A stretch of DNA of 64,000 bases from Morinoia aosen (taxonomy: Eukaryota; Arthropoda; Malacostraca; Amphipoda; Talitridae), in assembly GCA_030386875.1 (NCBI GenBank), contig CM059567.1, positions 57,520,020 through 57,584,019 of the forward strand, written 5' to 3'. The translations under genes and the position numbers were made by a program. Positions 1-12,621 of the stretch are shown one piece after another. The notes below the pieces were generated by a model. It worked only from the letters and a program-made list of their open reading frames with translations, was not told the origin of the DNA and searched no databases. Position 1 is the stretch's first letter, and every line of letters begins with the position of its first letter.

Positions 1-343
1 ACTCAACTGACCGGAACGAACTCTTGCTTCGTGATTTTATTTTTTGTGAATTGACGTGAACGTCAAAAAAAAAATTCAACACATTTTTATTGTTGTTCTC
101 ACGTGCAGTTATGCGCCCTGTTGTTCTCACGTACAGTTGCCCTGTTCTGTTTTGTTGCACAGAACAATTGTGCGAATATCATAATTGTTCTCACGTGCAA
201 TAAGGCGCACGCGCACACAGCCACCAAGGATCACAATTAAAAATCTGCGCGTAAAATTGTCAACCCGACGCAACTTCTGCCAAAGAAGAATTCATATGAA
301 GTCCGCCTCACTACTGAACTGTCTCATATGAACTTGACAAAGT
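1..343. other. Unannotated AT-rich sequence
   Basis: No gene is visible. Three loose copies of a motif resembling ttgttctcacgtgca occur between about 93 and 200. Confidence 0.5.
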
Positions 344-513
344 GTTGCCGGTGGACGGAGTTGTCGGTGGGCGGAGTTGTCGGTGGACGGAGTTGTCGGT
401 GGACGGAGTTGTCGGTGGGCGGAGTTGTCGGTGGGCGGAGTTGTCGGTGGACGGAGTTGTCGGTGGACGGAGTTGTCGGTGGACGGAGTTGTCGGTGGAC
501 GGAGTTGTCGGTG
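344..513. repeat. Minisatellite, 16-bp monomer
   Basis: About 10.6 copies of gtcggtggacggagtt, varying mainly at A/G in the ggac/gggc step. Short ORFs on both strands here are read-throughs of the array. Confidence 0.95.
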
Positions 514-828
514 TAAAAATTAACATAAATGAAACGACCAAATCAAGTTCGTCATCCCTGATGCTTCTAGCTTTAGAGTTTGGAAATGTAAAGAGCAGTA
601 AAACTTGGCAGGCGGTTGCATTGCTGGCGTGTCACAACAATTGCACGAGCTGGTTATGTTCCCACTCTAGTTACTTCAAATGAAATTTGTGTAGTGCAGC
701 GCCGGTGTAGGTTGCTCGTTACTTTCGTGCGCCCTGCAGTCGAACGTGAACGTGAGAATATCGTCGTGTAGTTGTGAGATCAAAGCGAACTTTGCGGGAG
801 TTGCGAAGTAATACAGATACTCTGAACT
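514..828. other. Unannotated sequence
   Basis: I see no gene or repeat structure here. The only open frame is the tail of a repeat-driven ORF. Confidence 0.4.
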
Positions 829-940
829 TGTCGCAGTTTACCTTTTTCGCCGGAGCATGCATGTTTTTCGCCGCCAAAGGGATTTAGTTACTTCTGTGCC
901 GAAAAACATGCATGCAGGCGGCGAGAATGTTAGACTGGGG
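829..940. mobile_element. Short hairpin MITE, family F, copy 1
   Basis: An imperfect inverted repeat of about 110 bp. The left arm contains catgcatgtttttcgccgcc and the right arm contains cgaaaaacatgcatgcaggc, ending in gttagactgg. A second copy with the same arms lies at 47549-47656, so this is a dispersed non-autonomous element rather than a local palindrome. The superfamily cannot be assigned. Confidence 0.65.
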
Positions 941-1107
941 TGTCGGACGAAACTACAGGGGGTGCTAAAAAATTGTTCACGCGTTTCTTGAATGCGCTGT
1001 ACTCATATATTTGTTCTGATGCAGGTGTTGTATATTGACATACTCATCTATAGAAATCCAATAAGTTAAATTAAAGAAAATTATGTTGAGTAGTTGCAGA
1101 GTTAATT

Positions 1108-1265
1108 TCCACTAACGATGGGATGTTGGGATTGGATGTTGTGTATTTGCAATCCACTAACTATGGGATGTTGTGATTGGATGTTGTGTAGTCCCAATCC
1201 ACTTACGATGGGAAGGGGTTGAGATTGGATGTAGTATGGTATATAATTGCGGTCCACTTACGAGA
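1108..1265. repeat. Degenerate tandem repeat, ~50 bp x 3
   Basis: Three diverged copies, each beginning near ccactaacgatgggatgttg and followed by gattggatgttgtgta. Confidence 0.8.
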
Positions 1266-1410
1266 CAAGTTACTGGTCGCCAGGCCCGCGCCGGCAGAAG
1301 TAGCGACTCAAGCAAAAGAGCTTAACAATTTTGGCGTTCTTCCTCCCGCAGCGCGGCGTCTGCCTGCCGGAGCTGCGGCCTCAAGAGGTCAATGTTCCTC
1401 GACTCTTCTA

Positions 1411-2024
1411 GTTGATTCCTCAACTTGATTCAATGTTGATTCCTCAACTTGATTCAATGTTGATTCTATGTTGATTCAATGTTGATTCAATGTTGATTCA
1501 ATGTTAATTCAAAGTTGATTCAATGTTGATTCAATGGTGATTCAATGTTGATTCAATGTTGATTCATGGTAGTTCAATGCTAGTTCAGGGTTGATTCAAT
1601 GTTGATTCAATGTTAGTTCAATGTTGATTCAATGTTGATTCAATGTTGATTCAATGTTGATTCAATGTTGATTCAATGTTGATTCAATGTTGATTCATGG
1701 TAGTTCAATGTTAGTTCAGGGTTGATTCAATGTTGATTCAATGTTAGTTCAATGTTGATTCAATGTTGATTCAATGTTGATTCAATGTTGATTCAATGTT
1801 GATTCAATGTTGATTCAATGTTGATTCATGGTAGTTCAATGTTAGTTCAGGGTTGATTCAATGTTGATTCAATGTTAGTTCAATGTTGATTCAATGTTGA
1901 TTCAATGTTGATTCAATGTTGATTCAATGTTGATTCACAAAGTTGATTCAATGTTGATTGATGTAAGTTCAATGTTAGTTGAGTGTTGATTTAATGTTGA
2001 TTAAATGTTGTTTCGATGTTTCTC
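1411..2024. repeat. 11-bp minisatellite with higher-order structure
   Basis: The monomer is gattcaatgtt. Variant monomers (tgattcatggtag, then gttagttcaggg) recur near 1562, 1693 and 1825. This gives a higher-order unit of about 131-132 bp, close to 12 monomers, repeated about three times. Confidence 0.9.
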
Positions 2025-2340
2025 CACGTTCCTTGTTCATTTGGATCCTTAGTACTGGGAATTTTTAAACGAGGATCCTAATAGAACCTTTAAAAACTCC
2101 AACACTGTTGTTGGGTTTTTAAAACACGAAGCATTCATGCAAATCTAAGAAATACTAGTTTATTTTAAAACTTTTTTAAAACAATTTTCTTCATGTGCCG
2201 ACCCTGCGAGAATCGGCAGCATTGAGCAGTCTGTTCATTTTGACGGGATTTCTACCTCGTTGGATGCTTTAAGTTGTACAGATTTTCAGGCTTTTTACGG
2301 TAAACTTTTAAAAAGAAGCGTCTATCGTGAAAAGCCATTC
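2025..2340. other. Unannotated AT-rich sequence
   Basis: I see no gene or repeat between the 11-bp array and the next array. Confidence 0.4.
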
Positions 2341-4410
2341 ATCTACTCCAACTCTCTCCACTGATCTACTCCAACTCTTTCTACTGATCTACTCAAACTC
2401 TCTCCACTGATCTACTCAAACTCTCCCCACTGATCTACTCCAACTCTCTCCACTGATCTACTCCAACTCTCTCCACTGACCTGCTCCAACTCCCTCCACT
2501 GACCTAACCCAACTCTCTCCACTGATCTACTCCAACTCTCCCCACTGACCTGCTCCAACTCCCTCCACTGATCTAACCCAACTCTCTCCACTGATCTACT
2601 CCAACTCTCTCCACTGATCTAACCCAACTCTCTCCACTGATCTACTCCAACTCTCTCCACTGATCTAACCCAACTCTCTCCACTGATCTACTCCAACTCT
2701 CTCCACTGATCTAACCCAACTCTCTCCACTGATCTACTCCAACTCTCTCCACTAATCTAACCCAACTCTCTCCACTGATCTACTCCAACTCTCTCCACTG
2801 ATCTAACCCAACTCTCTCCACTGATCTACTCCAACTCTCTCCACAATCTAACCCAACTCTCTCCACTGATCTACTCCAACTCTCTCCACTAATCTAACCC
2901 AACTCTCTCCACTGACCTACTCCAACTCTCTCCACTGACCTGCTCCAACTCTCCCCACTGACCTGCTCCAACTCTCTCCACTGATCTACTCCAACTCTCT
3001 CCACTAATCTACTCCAACTCTCTCCACTGATCTACTCCAACTCTCTCCACTGACCTGCTCCAACTCTCACCACTGACCTGCTCCAACTCTCTCCACTGAT
3101 CTACTCCAACTCTCTCCACTGACGTGCTCCAACTCCCTCCACTGACCTAACCCAACTCCCTCCACTGATCTACTTCAACTCTCTCCACTGATCTACTCCA
3201 ACTCTCTCCACTGATCTACTCCAACTCTCTCCACTGATCTACCCAACTCTCTCCACTGATCTACTCCAACTCTCTCCACTGATCTACCCAACTCTCTCCA
3301 CTGATCTACTCCAACTCTCTCCACTGATCTACTCCAACTCTCTCCACTGATCTACTCCAACTCTCTCCACTGATCTACCCAACTCTCTCCACTAATCTAC
3401 TCCAACTCTCTCCACTGATCTACCCAACTCTCTCCACTAATCTACTCCAACTCTCTCCACTGATCTACTCCAACTCTCTCCACTGATCTACCCAACTCTC
3501 TCCACTGATCTACTCCAACTCTCTCCACTGATCTACTCCAACTCTCTCCACTGATCTACTCCAACTCTCTCCACTGATCTACCCAACTCTCTCCACTAAT
3601 CTACTCCAACTCTCTCCACTGATCTACCCAACTCTCTCCACTAATCTACTCCAACTCTCTCCACTGATCTACTTCAACTCTCTCCACTGATCTACCCAAC
3701 TCTCTCCACTGATCTACTCCAACTCTCTCCACTGATCTACCCAACTCTCTCCACTGATCTACTCCAACTCTCTCCACTGATCTACTCCAACTCTCTCCAC
3801 TGATCTACCCAACTCTCTCCACTGATCTACCCAACTCTCTCCACTGATCTACTCCAACTCTCTCCACTGATCTACTCCAACTCTCTCCACTGATCTACCC
3901 AACTCTCTCCACTGATCTACCCAACTCTCTCCACTGATCTACTCCAACTCTCTCCACTGATCTACCCAACTCTCTCCACTGATCTACTCCAACTCTCTCC
4001 ACTGATCTACCCAACTCTCTCCACTGATCTACTCCAACTCTCTCCACTAATCTACTCCAACTCTCTCCACTGATCTACTCCAACTCTCTCCACTGATCTA
4101 CCCAACTCTCTCCACTGATCTACTCCAACTCTCTCCACTGATCTACCCAACTCTCTCCACTGATCTACTCCAACTCTCTCCACTGATCTACCCAACTCTC
4201 TCCACTGATCTACCCAACTCTCTCCACTGATCTACCCAACTCTCTCCACTGATCTACTCCAACTCTCTCCACTGATCTACTCCAACTCTCTCCACTGATC
4301 TACTCCAACTCTCTCCACTGATCTACCCAACTCTCTCCACTGATCTACTCCAACTCTCTCCACTGATCTACCCAACTCTCTCCACTGATCTACCTCAACA
4401 TCTACTCCTA
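2341..4410. repeat. Large 22-23-bp pyrimidine-rich minisatellite
   Basis: About 90 copies over 2.07 kb. Monomers are of three kinds: tgatctactccaactctctc+cac (23 bp), a 22-bp form with ctacccaac, and a ctaacccaac form concentrated before 2900. The + strand has very little G, so the strand asymmetry is strong. Stops are frequent and no ORF spans it. Confidence 0.97.
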
Positions 4411-4769
4411 ATTGAGGTCGAAATCCAGGAAATTGGACCAGGTCTCACCAGCGCCGCAGTAAAAAACAACCTGCATAATCGTGCCAATTTTTTTGTCTGC
4501 ACTCATTGAGGGCCCCCGGTCCATGATAAATATGGTATTCAAAAAAATATTCAGAAAAACTAGTATTTTCGAAGATATCATACTACTTTTTTTAATCTAT
4601 CCGAGACTGTGAGAGTTATTGAAACTTCTCTTTGGACTTCTAATTAAAACTCACTCTGTTTGATTGCTGAAAGAGGATTTTCAGGGTTTCTGTGATTAAT
4701 TCTGTTGAAGAGTGCTGATGGTGTTTCTCCTCGTCACCCACATTGGGGGATAGTGCTCCATAGCAGCAA
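4411..4769. other. Unannotated sequence
   Basis: Nothing recognisable between the large array and a degenerate repeat. Confidence 0.4.
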
Positions 4770-5135
4770 TCCATATGGTACTCGTGAAAGGAACACCAAT
4801 ATTTAGCATCAAAAACAGTGACAGCATTCCTTAAGTTACTCGTGAAAGATAGAAAGAAGACCGTTTATTTTAAAAAAAGTTGATACATGAAATATATGAC
4901 AAAATATTGGATTTTAAAAATTTCTTAATATATTTGTCCTTAATTGATAGATGAACCATACGAGGTGTACGAATAAACAAATCATACGAAGAAAAACAAT
5001 ATTTTACATAAAAAATAATAAAAACATCTCTTACGGTACTCGTTAAAACAGCAGCAATATATTACATCAAAAATAATAACAGCATCCCTTATGGTACTCG
5101 TGAAGACAGCAGCAATATTTTACATCAAAAATAAT
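4770..5135. repeat. Degenerate ~60-bp repeat
   Basis: Diverged copies containing ggtactcgtgaaagacagca followed by caatattttacatcaaaaat occur near 4778, 4835, 5035 and 5093. AT-rich filler lies in between. Confidence 0.65.
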
Positions 5136-5320
5136 TGCTATTTTTTTGCTTCTCGCATACTCTGGAGTCTGTGCGTGATGGTGTAGCCTCTTTCCTCCTA
5201 TGAGCTCCTTCCTTGTACTATATTCCGCTCCTTAAGAGCGGTGGTGTTGTCGATCTTTAAAATAAATGAGAGCCTCTTAGCTATTTTTATTCCTGCATAA
5301 TTGCTCGATATCTGTAAGTT

Positions 5321-5491
5321 TTAACGACCCACCGATGGGTCGTTTGAAAAATTCAAACAATAGTTCGTAAACTAATCGCATTTCACGGACCCATTTAATA
5401 TTTTCTATTCCTTAAATTGGTAATCACTTTTGACTATAAATTTAAGTTGAATGTTGAACTTCAGTTTAACCCATCGCAGTCGACGTGTTAA
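5321..5491 (+). mobile_element. TTAA-type MITE, family E, copy 1
   Basis: The element is bounded by TTAA at 5321-5324 and 5488-5491. The right end reads cgcagtcgacgtg next to TTAA and matches the family terminus. This copy is shortened and diverged. TTAA boundaries suggest a piggyBac-type non-autonomous element. Confidence 0.6.
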
Positions 5492-6115
5492 TGTACTCCA
5501 GAGTTATTCCCTACCGCAGGCCTAGTTAAAATAATGCTAAACTTATACTGAACATTTACTTAAGTAATACTTAAATAATGCCATACTACAGTTAATTATT
5601 GTAAAATAATGTCAGAATAATAATTAACTCATATTTAAATATCTCTAAAACTGCGGAGCTTGTTGCAGCGTAGTCAAATTTCCAAAGTGTTTCATCGTCA
5701 TTTTTTGTATATTCCCTGCTGCGCTATCTTCTCTGAATTTGTCTTAATTTAAGTAGTGTGGAGCTTGATGATCTACTTTGCTCCATAAATTAATCTGCAT
5801 AATCCACCCATCCTTGAAAGATTTGAAGTGACTCCCTTCCTTATCCTTGTACGTAGAAGCGTCCTTCATAAAACTCTTTCGTGTCCTCGTAGATTTCAAA
5901 ATCCCTTCTATCTCCAGTACATTATATTTCACATCGAATCCGCATCCAATGTGTTTCGTTAAAATCATTGACATGCGAGGGCCAGTTCCTTCCTTGTTCC
6001 CCCGCCGGTAACAACCCGAGGATACTGCTGAGCTAACAACAGTGGTTGTAACATAGGCAACGTGAGTAAAAACTTCAACCCGTGAAGGGTTAACGACTGG
6101 TTTTCCTGTAGAAAA
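5492..6115. other. Unannotated sequence
   Basis: Only short ORFs without recognisable content are present. Confidence 0.4.
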
Positions 6116-6345
6116 TTAACACGCCAACTGTGATGGGTTGAACTGAAATTCAATATTCTATTCAAATTTAAAGTCAATTATAGTGAACAATTTTGAACAT
6201 GGCAAACGTGAACTGGATCGTGCCATCGCCTAGCTTTCATAAAGCATTTATAAAAATTGAGTTGGTGGCTGCAAGTCGGTCAACAGTATTATGAAATCCC
6301 CTCAGTGACCACCGGTGGGTCCCTCCGCAGGAAACTCGTCAAATT
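6116..6345 (-). mobile_element. TTAA-type MITE, family E, copy 2
   Basis: Inverted relative to copy 3. It starts at TTAA (6116-6119), contains the family core tcaaatttaaagtcaatta and the palindrome ccaccggtgg near 6309, and its far end has decayed. Confidence 0.65.
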
Positions 6346-6689
6346 GGCGCACCGACGCCTGCTGCTGTAGCGCTGTTGCCATGGCCGTCTTCGGCGCAGC
6401 AGAAAGGCGAGCGCGACGCCCGGGAAAAACTCGCCCGGACGCCGTGTTCCAACCTTTTTACGGCTCAGTTTTGTGGAGATTTTAATGCATTGTCCCCCTT
6501 GCATTTTCTGTTGGTGTTTTTCTTCCATTTTTGTGACGCTCGTCACGTAAGGGCAGTTCAAATGAGCTGTCGTCTGTGCTCTTCTATGAGTGCAGCAACT
6601 GTGACTGTTCCAGTTAATGGTTTGGTAGTCCTTTTTGTTGAAATGAAGCGTCTTTTTTGTTATCGGTGGATGCTTTGAGTTGAATTCTG
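6346..6689. other. Unannotated, locally GC-rich
   Basis: The stretch 6350-6450 is GC-rich, but neither strand gives a recognisable protein and no matched splice sites are seen. Confidence 0.35.
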
Positions 6690-6870
6690 TTAGTCATGAC
6701 TGTCTGCTATTATTCATGACTGTCTGCTATTAGTCGTGACTGTCTTCTATTAGTTATGATTGTCTTTTATTCAGCCTAAGTTATTTATGATATCAGGATT
6801 TTTTCCAAAATTCCAAAATTTTTCTTCGTTGAGTTCCTCTTCTCGAAATTTCTCCTTAAAGCGTCTCTTT
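6690..6870. repeat. Dispersed repeat family G, copy 1
   Basis: It begins with about four copies of a ~23-bp unit (tcatgactgtctgctattag). It continues into gagttcctcttctcgaaatt and tctccttaaagc. The same order of motifs recurs at 11590-11740. Confidence 0.6.
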
Positions 6871-7000
6871 TTTCCGGTTCAGTGCTGTCCTGCTTGTCGG
6901 AAATAATTACTTTCCTCTTCAACTTTTACCTTGCTTCATAAACTTCCTTCGTGGTTTGCTTATCTTGCTTCATAAATTTCATTCGCGACTTGCTTTTTTG
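6868..7000 (+). mobile_element. Degenerate SINE fragment
   Basis: It contains family A landmarks in order: ttttccggttcagtgctgtc, then cctcttcaacttttaccttg, then cttcataaacttcc. The 5' and 3' ends are missing. Confidence 0.5.
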
Positions 7001-8457
7001 CTTGCGCCGACGAACATGTATGAGAACACGGCTCGTACATGAATTGTCATGCGCTCAAATCTTTACGAAATGATGCCTTCCTTTTTTTGGAACTCCTTTG
7101 AGGCTTAAACTGACTCATTGAGTCTAACCGGCTCCGATAATGAACCCAACTGCGCAGCTGCTGAAGCTTGGCAAGCACCCCGCACTCCTTTCTAAGAACT
7201 CGCGCTATTACGTTTGCTAGCATCACCTGTGTCGTAGAATACCTTCACAACGCGCTACATACGGTTCAGTGTCCCCGTGTAGTGTTGACATTCACACGAT
7301 CATAACAAAGAGGAAATATATGCAAATCACATGATGACGAACCCTGAGCTTAGAGAATCCGTAATTGCTTTCGGTTTTATAAATTCTTTCTGGTTTGTTC
7401 TCCTCTCCTCTTGCCAGTGGTTCTTTGTTCTGACAAACTGTTTTCTGCTGTTGCCTAGCGTTATTTTTTGCGCCTTGATATGCCAGTACAGAGAGCAACA
7501 TTGACCAACTATAGACTATAGTTTATGGTTTTACCTTATCTTAATACCTGTTGTAATGTGTTTCTTTCAATAACTTATTTTTACCATCTCGAAGTTTATT
7601 CCTGTTGCTTCATGGAATCGAAAATGGTGGAAGTCTAGATTGCGACTCCGCGCTTCTCTGATTTTGATTCACTTCTGTGCGTTTCTGGAAAGCCTATTCT
7701 TTTTTTTTTGTCCTTGAATTTCTCGGTCTGCTATAGTTCTCTGGTATCCGACTCCGATCTGGTAGTTCTTAAATACCCGACTTAGACGTCCTTCTCGGAT
7801 GTCCGACTGCGCCGTAGTTATAATAAAACAGTTCTAGAGCATCCGAATTGCTCTGACTCTAAAATATCCTATTTTTACGGCTCAGAACTTGAGGACAACC
7901 CGAGAATGGGCCACTGCTCTCGTTTTTGTTGCCATTTTCTATTCTACTTGTTAATTTACCAATTTTCTACTCTAAAAATGTTAGACTATCTGACTTTGTA
8001 TACTCAATTTTCTACTCTCTGAATTCTCGCATGAGCGCCTGAACTGACAGACGCCAGAATGTCTGCACGGGAAGCCGAGGTAAAATGAGAAATATTTTAC
8101 CCTCATACAGAATATTCCCCGCGCATTCCCACACTCAATAGCGCCCATAAATATCAACGTAACTCTGTCCAGGGGTGGAAAAAGGGAAAATTTTACGGTT
8201 AACCCATTCAAAAAGTAGCTAATTTTATTGATTCTAGTGTGGAAAGCAATGCAACCTCCCGGCAAGCGGCAAGTTTTGTGCTCATCAGCTTTTATTCCCA
8301 GTCTAAGATGCGCTCAGCGTGGCCTCGACCTGCAGTTCAGGCAGCGTAACTGCGGCAATAGAATTCCTCCCTTACGCGCATCAGCTCACCGTGATCCGCA
8401 GAGCGCTCCTTGCTTTTGTTATGCCATGTTTGAGGTCATCGAGGATGGTGGGCTGGG
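7001..8457. other. Unannotated sequence
   Basis: No gene is recognised. ORFs up to about 98 codons lack family motifs and splice context. Confidence 0.4.
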
Positions 8458-9283
8458 GTGGAACACAACGATATTTTCCTTGAAAATTTCGTGGAACATA
8501 ACCATATCTTTCACAAATCCTTGAGAACTTCGTGACACATAACGATATCTTCCTTGAGAATTAAGTGGAACATAACGATATCTTCCTTACGAATTACACA
8601 AAACATAACGATATCTTCCTTGCGAATTACATAAAACATAACGATATCTTCCTTGCGAATTACACAAAACATAACGATATCTTCCTTGCGAATTACACAA
8701 AACATAACGATATCTTCCTTACGAATTACACAAAACATAACGATATCTTCCTTGCGAATTACATAAAACAAAACGATATCTTCCTTGCGAATTTCATAAA
8801 ACATAACGATATCTTCCTTGCGAATTACATAAAACATAACGATATCTTCCTTGCGAATTACATAAAACAAAACGATATCTTCCTTGCGAATTACACAAAA
8901 CATAACGAAATCTTCCTTGCGAATTTCATAAAACATAACGATATCTTCCTTGCGAATTTCATAAAACATAACGATATCTTCCTTGCGAATTACATAAAAC
9001 AAAACGATATCTTCCTTGCGAATTTCATAAAACATAACGATATCTTCCTTGCGAATTTCATAAAACATAACGATATCTTCCTTGCGAATTACATAAAACA
9101 AAACGATCTCTTCCTTGCGAATTTCATAAAACATAACGATATCTTCCTTGCGAATTACATAAAACATAACGATATCTTCCTTGCGAATTACATAAAAAAA
9201 AACGATATCTTCCTTGCGAATTACACAAAACATAACGATATCTTCCTTGCGAATTACATAAAACAAAACGATATCTTTTACGT
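8458..9283. repeat. 33-bp minisatellite
   Basis: About 25 copies. The core is aacgatatcttccttgcgaa, followed by ttacataaaacat. The period is divisible by three, so both strands carry long artefactual ORFs (251 and 291 codons) with an 11-residue periodicity. I do not regard these as genes. Confidence 0.97.
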
Positions 9284-9654
9284 AGCCTTGAGAATCACGT
9301 TGATGTCTCGGGTTTTTGCAAGCATAGCAAAAAGATCAAGGCCGAATCTTGCAGAGTATAAAATTTCTTGCAAGCTCATTTCTGCGAATCCGTCGCTTGG
9401 ACACTTTAGGTGGGGTGAGCAACAACTGAACGTTTCCTAGAGAGCAGAACTAAATCAATTTTTTTGGCAGTTATTCAGAACTTGGAACTTTCAACTGGTC
9501 ATTGACTCATTCCATGTCAATGTTTGAGCATTAAAGCAGTACTCTATGAAATCAGCTTATCATTTTTTTTTTAATTTCCCCTCACGAGGAGAACAAGTTT
9601 GCCGACGCAGTCGTTCAAATTAGAGGTGTAGATGAGGCAGAATGAAGCGGTTGA
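9284..9654. other. Unannotated sequence
   Basis: This is non-repetitive flank between a minisatellite and a MITE. No gene is seen. Confidence 0.4.
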
Positions 9655-9883
9655 TTAACACGTGCACAGCCACGTGTACCACCGGTGGTACACGGATTTA
9701 ATTTTCCTAATGCTGCAGACAGACCTGTAGTCACAAACTTATGTTTTATAAATGTTTAATCAGAGCTAAATGAAGGTCTGATCCACATAATGTTTGCCAT
9801 TTTCAAAATTGCTTACTACAATTGCCTTTAAATTTTAGTTGGAAATTGAACTTTAGTTTAACACATGGCGGTTAACGAGTTAA
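9655..9883 (+). mobile_element. TTAA-type MITE, family E, copy 3
   Basis: A near-complete 229-bp copy bounded by TTAA at both ends (9655-9658 and 9880-9883). The left end has cacgtgtaccaccggtgg, and the core has gcctttaaattttagttgg. Confidence 0.8.
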
Positions 9884-10625
9884 GGACAATTTAGCGCTGT
9901 ACTTTAGCTCTCGCTCACTCGATTATGTCGAGAGGCAGCCAAGCTGGTAAACAGCCTGCAAACAGACTCCTCAGGGCTGTCATGCACGGAAAAAATATTC
10001 CTTGACTCAATGATGAAGGCCTAGTCGGCGAAAGCCGATAGTTCGCTGAATATACTCACGAAGCTTCATGTATTCTGCATTAGTCCTTGCCCTTGCTATG
10101 AACTTGAAGATGCGTTCGTTATGGGCAACTTTTTTTGACTAGAATGCTGTCTTTTTGTTGTTTTTTTTAAGTTGAGAGCATCGAGTGGCGGACGTGAGTG
10201 AGGATGTCTCGTCCCTGCGGTCTCTGGCAGACGTAACTAGAAATCCTGCGCTTTTCGCATGCAAAAAGAACCCGGGATTTTGTTCCTCACTGAAAATCCT
10301 CACAAGGGATTAGAAATAAAGATAAACTTAATGTTTCGTCTGGCTGAAGTTCTGTCTGAGAGAATGGAGGTTGACTTCTAAGGTTTCCTGCAAATGTCAG
10401 CGCTTGCAGCTCGATTTCAGCTCTGCATTCCAGGGGCTCGACAGCTGAGTTGTGTTCAGCGTCTAGATTGCCATGTCTGTAATTTCATCGTCTGAATGAC
10501 GTTAATTTCTGAGAACTTCTGCGGCTTTACGTGTGTTATGAACCAAAATCGCTGTGATTGTAAGGTCAAATTCCACTGTGTTTGTTTGCGTGTGTTTGTG
10601 CTGTACGCTTTGTTTTTTTCCTTAA
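9884..10625. other. Unannotated sequence
   Basis: No gene or clear repeat is seen. Confidence 0.4.
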
Positions 10626-11284
10626 ATACGGATACATGTTTAAATCTGTGTTTTGAATGCGCATACTTGTTTAGAAATACTTTTTACATACATATACATA
10701 TTTGAAAATGTATTTTATATACACATACGTACCTAAAAATGTGTTTTACATTCGCATACATACTCGTACTTACAAATGTGTTTTACATGCACGTATTTAA
10801 AATGTGTTTCACATACGCATACATACTTACAAATGCGTTGTACATGCACATATTTAAAATGTGTTTTACATACGCATACATACTTACAAATGCGTTGTAC
10901 ATGCACATATTTAAAAATATGTTTTTCGTACGCATACATACTTACAAATGCGTTGTACATGCACATATTTAAAATGTGTTTCACATACGCATACATACTT
11001 ACAAATGCGTTGTACATGCACACATTTAAAATGTGTTTTACATACGCATACATACTTACAAATGCGTTGTACATGCACATATTTAAAATGTGTTTCACGT
11101 ACGCATACATACTTACAAATGCGTTGTACATGCACATATTTAAAATGTGTTTCACATACGCATACATACTTACAAATGCGTTGTACATGCACATATTTAA
11201 AATGTGTTTCACATACGCATACATACTTACAAATGCGTTGTACATGCACATATTTAAAAATATGTTTTTCGTACGCATACATGA
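10626..11284. repeat. 57-bp minisatellite
   Basis: About ten copies, degenerate at the left edge. The core is catacgcatacatacttaca, then aatgcgttgtacatgcac, then atatttaaaatgtg. The period is a multiple of three and generates ORFs on both strands. Long alternating purine-pyrimidine runs are present. Confidence 0.95.
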
Positions 11285-11589
11285 TGAAATATGCTCATTT
11301 TTTACTTTAAACAGATACTCTGTAATCAGGAGTAAAAAGTATGCTTTAAACTACGTAGAAACGTGCTCGGGACATCGTGTAACATTGATGTTTGCTCTGC
11401 TGGTAAAAATTTGAAACAACTTAGTAAGAACTTCATTTATTCACAAATGTTTCTATGTCTTCTTTCGTCTGTTTTACTTTTTCATTCATGACTGAATGAG
11501 CGTAATATTCATCATTAAATCACTGTCTCAAACTCATATTTGCTTCTCTCTCGTGACCGTAGACAACGTCTGATGCATGTAGCGATGAT
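11285..11589. other. Unannotated sequence
   Basis: No recognisable content. Confidence 0.4.
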
Positions 11590-11740
11590 GAGTCATGACC
11601 ACGGTAGACCTGACCACTCTATGTAGTCATGACTGTCTTCTATATGGCGAAAGTATTTTTAAAGATCCCAAAATTTGTCACGAAACTCTGATTTTCTTTC
11701 GTTGAATTTCTTTTCTCGAAATTTCTTCTTAAAGCCTTCT
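11590..11740. repeat. Dispersed repeat family G, copy 2
   Basis: It shares catgactgtcttctat and gaatttcttttctcgaaatt with 6690-6870, in the same order and orientation. Confidence 0.55.
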
Positions 11741-12329
11741 CCTTGAAGCTTTCCCTTGGCAAGCTTCTTTTCTTTAAAGTTCACTAACTTTCCATTCGTT
11801 GAAGTTATTCCTGAATGTTTATCACTTGATATTTTCTTCCTTCAAAGTTTCCCACTCAAACAGTTTCCCCACCCATAAAATTTCCATCAATACAAGGTCC
11901 CCACCTTTAAAATTTCCATTATTAAAAGTGTCCCACCCATAAATTTCTTTCTCATGAAATTTTTCATACGTTTCTCCGTATTAAGAGTTTCTCAACAAGC
12001 TATCTTCAAGTTTCGCACTGGGTTCATCGAGAAAAATTTCTTTGAAGTTTTCTTTAGAATTTTTTAAAAGTTTTCGCAACTTCTTTGATGACTGACGATT
12101 TCTTAGCTTTGATGACGCACCCGTTTTTTTCTTAATTACAAGATAATTTTTTAGCCTTCTTTGATGCGTGTTGTGCTGCCCTCATAATCACTTCCTGCGT
12201 GTGATATTTTGCATCGAATTCTGCCCGAGCTGATGGTTACGAAGACATTCTTTTAATTAATGTAAAATAATATTTTTTTAGTTACGCACAATCTTTTTCC
12301 AGATAACAGCTTCCATTTTTTCATCACCT
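11741..12329. other. Unannotated, with a degenerate short repeat
   Basis: Between about 11850 and 11960, three loose units contain ccacccataaaatttccatc. The rest is AT-rich and unrecognised. Confidence 0.45.
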
Positions 12330-12560
12330 ATCACTTTTTTCTTCAACTTTGATCTTGTTTCATGTTCTTGTCCTTGTTTCATAGGTAAATTTCAACCTTG
12401 CCGTTAGTGTGCGCAGGGTGAGACGACACACCTTGTGTACAGATTCCCCTTCCTTTTAACTCTTTACCAAATTGTGCCTTCCTCTTCCCCCTTTTGGAAA
12501 CCCCCTTTGTGTGGTTAGGGAAGATAAAATTACCTTACTCAATCTAGTACATTAAATAGG
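12330..12560 (+). mobile_element. SINE family A, diverged partial copy
   Basis: It contains cttcaactttgatcttgttt, gacacaccttgtgtacagat, aaattgtgccttcctcttcc and ggttagggaa. These are the landmarks of the 3' two thirds of the family, in order. Confidence 0.7.
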
Positions 12561-12621
12561 CCTAGTGCAGATTTTATCGTGCACCGATCAAGTGAACTTC
12601 AGAGATACAGTCTCTTATGCA

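Noticed and set aside
2341..4410. CRISPR-like array
   Set aside because: Units are head-to-tail with no unique spacers, and the genome is eukaryotic.
8458..9283. Long ORFs (251 and 291 codons) on opposite strands
   Set aside because: They are read-throughs of a 33-bp array with 11-residue periodicity on both strands. There is no start context, splice site or domain.
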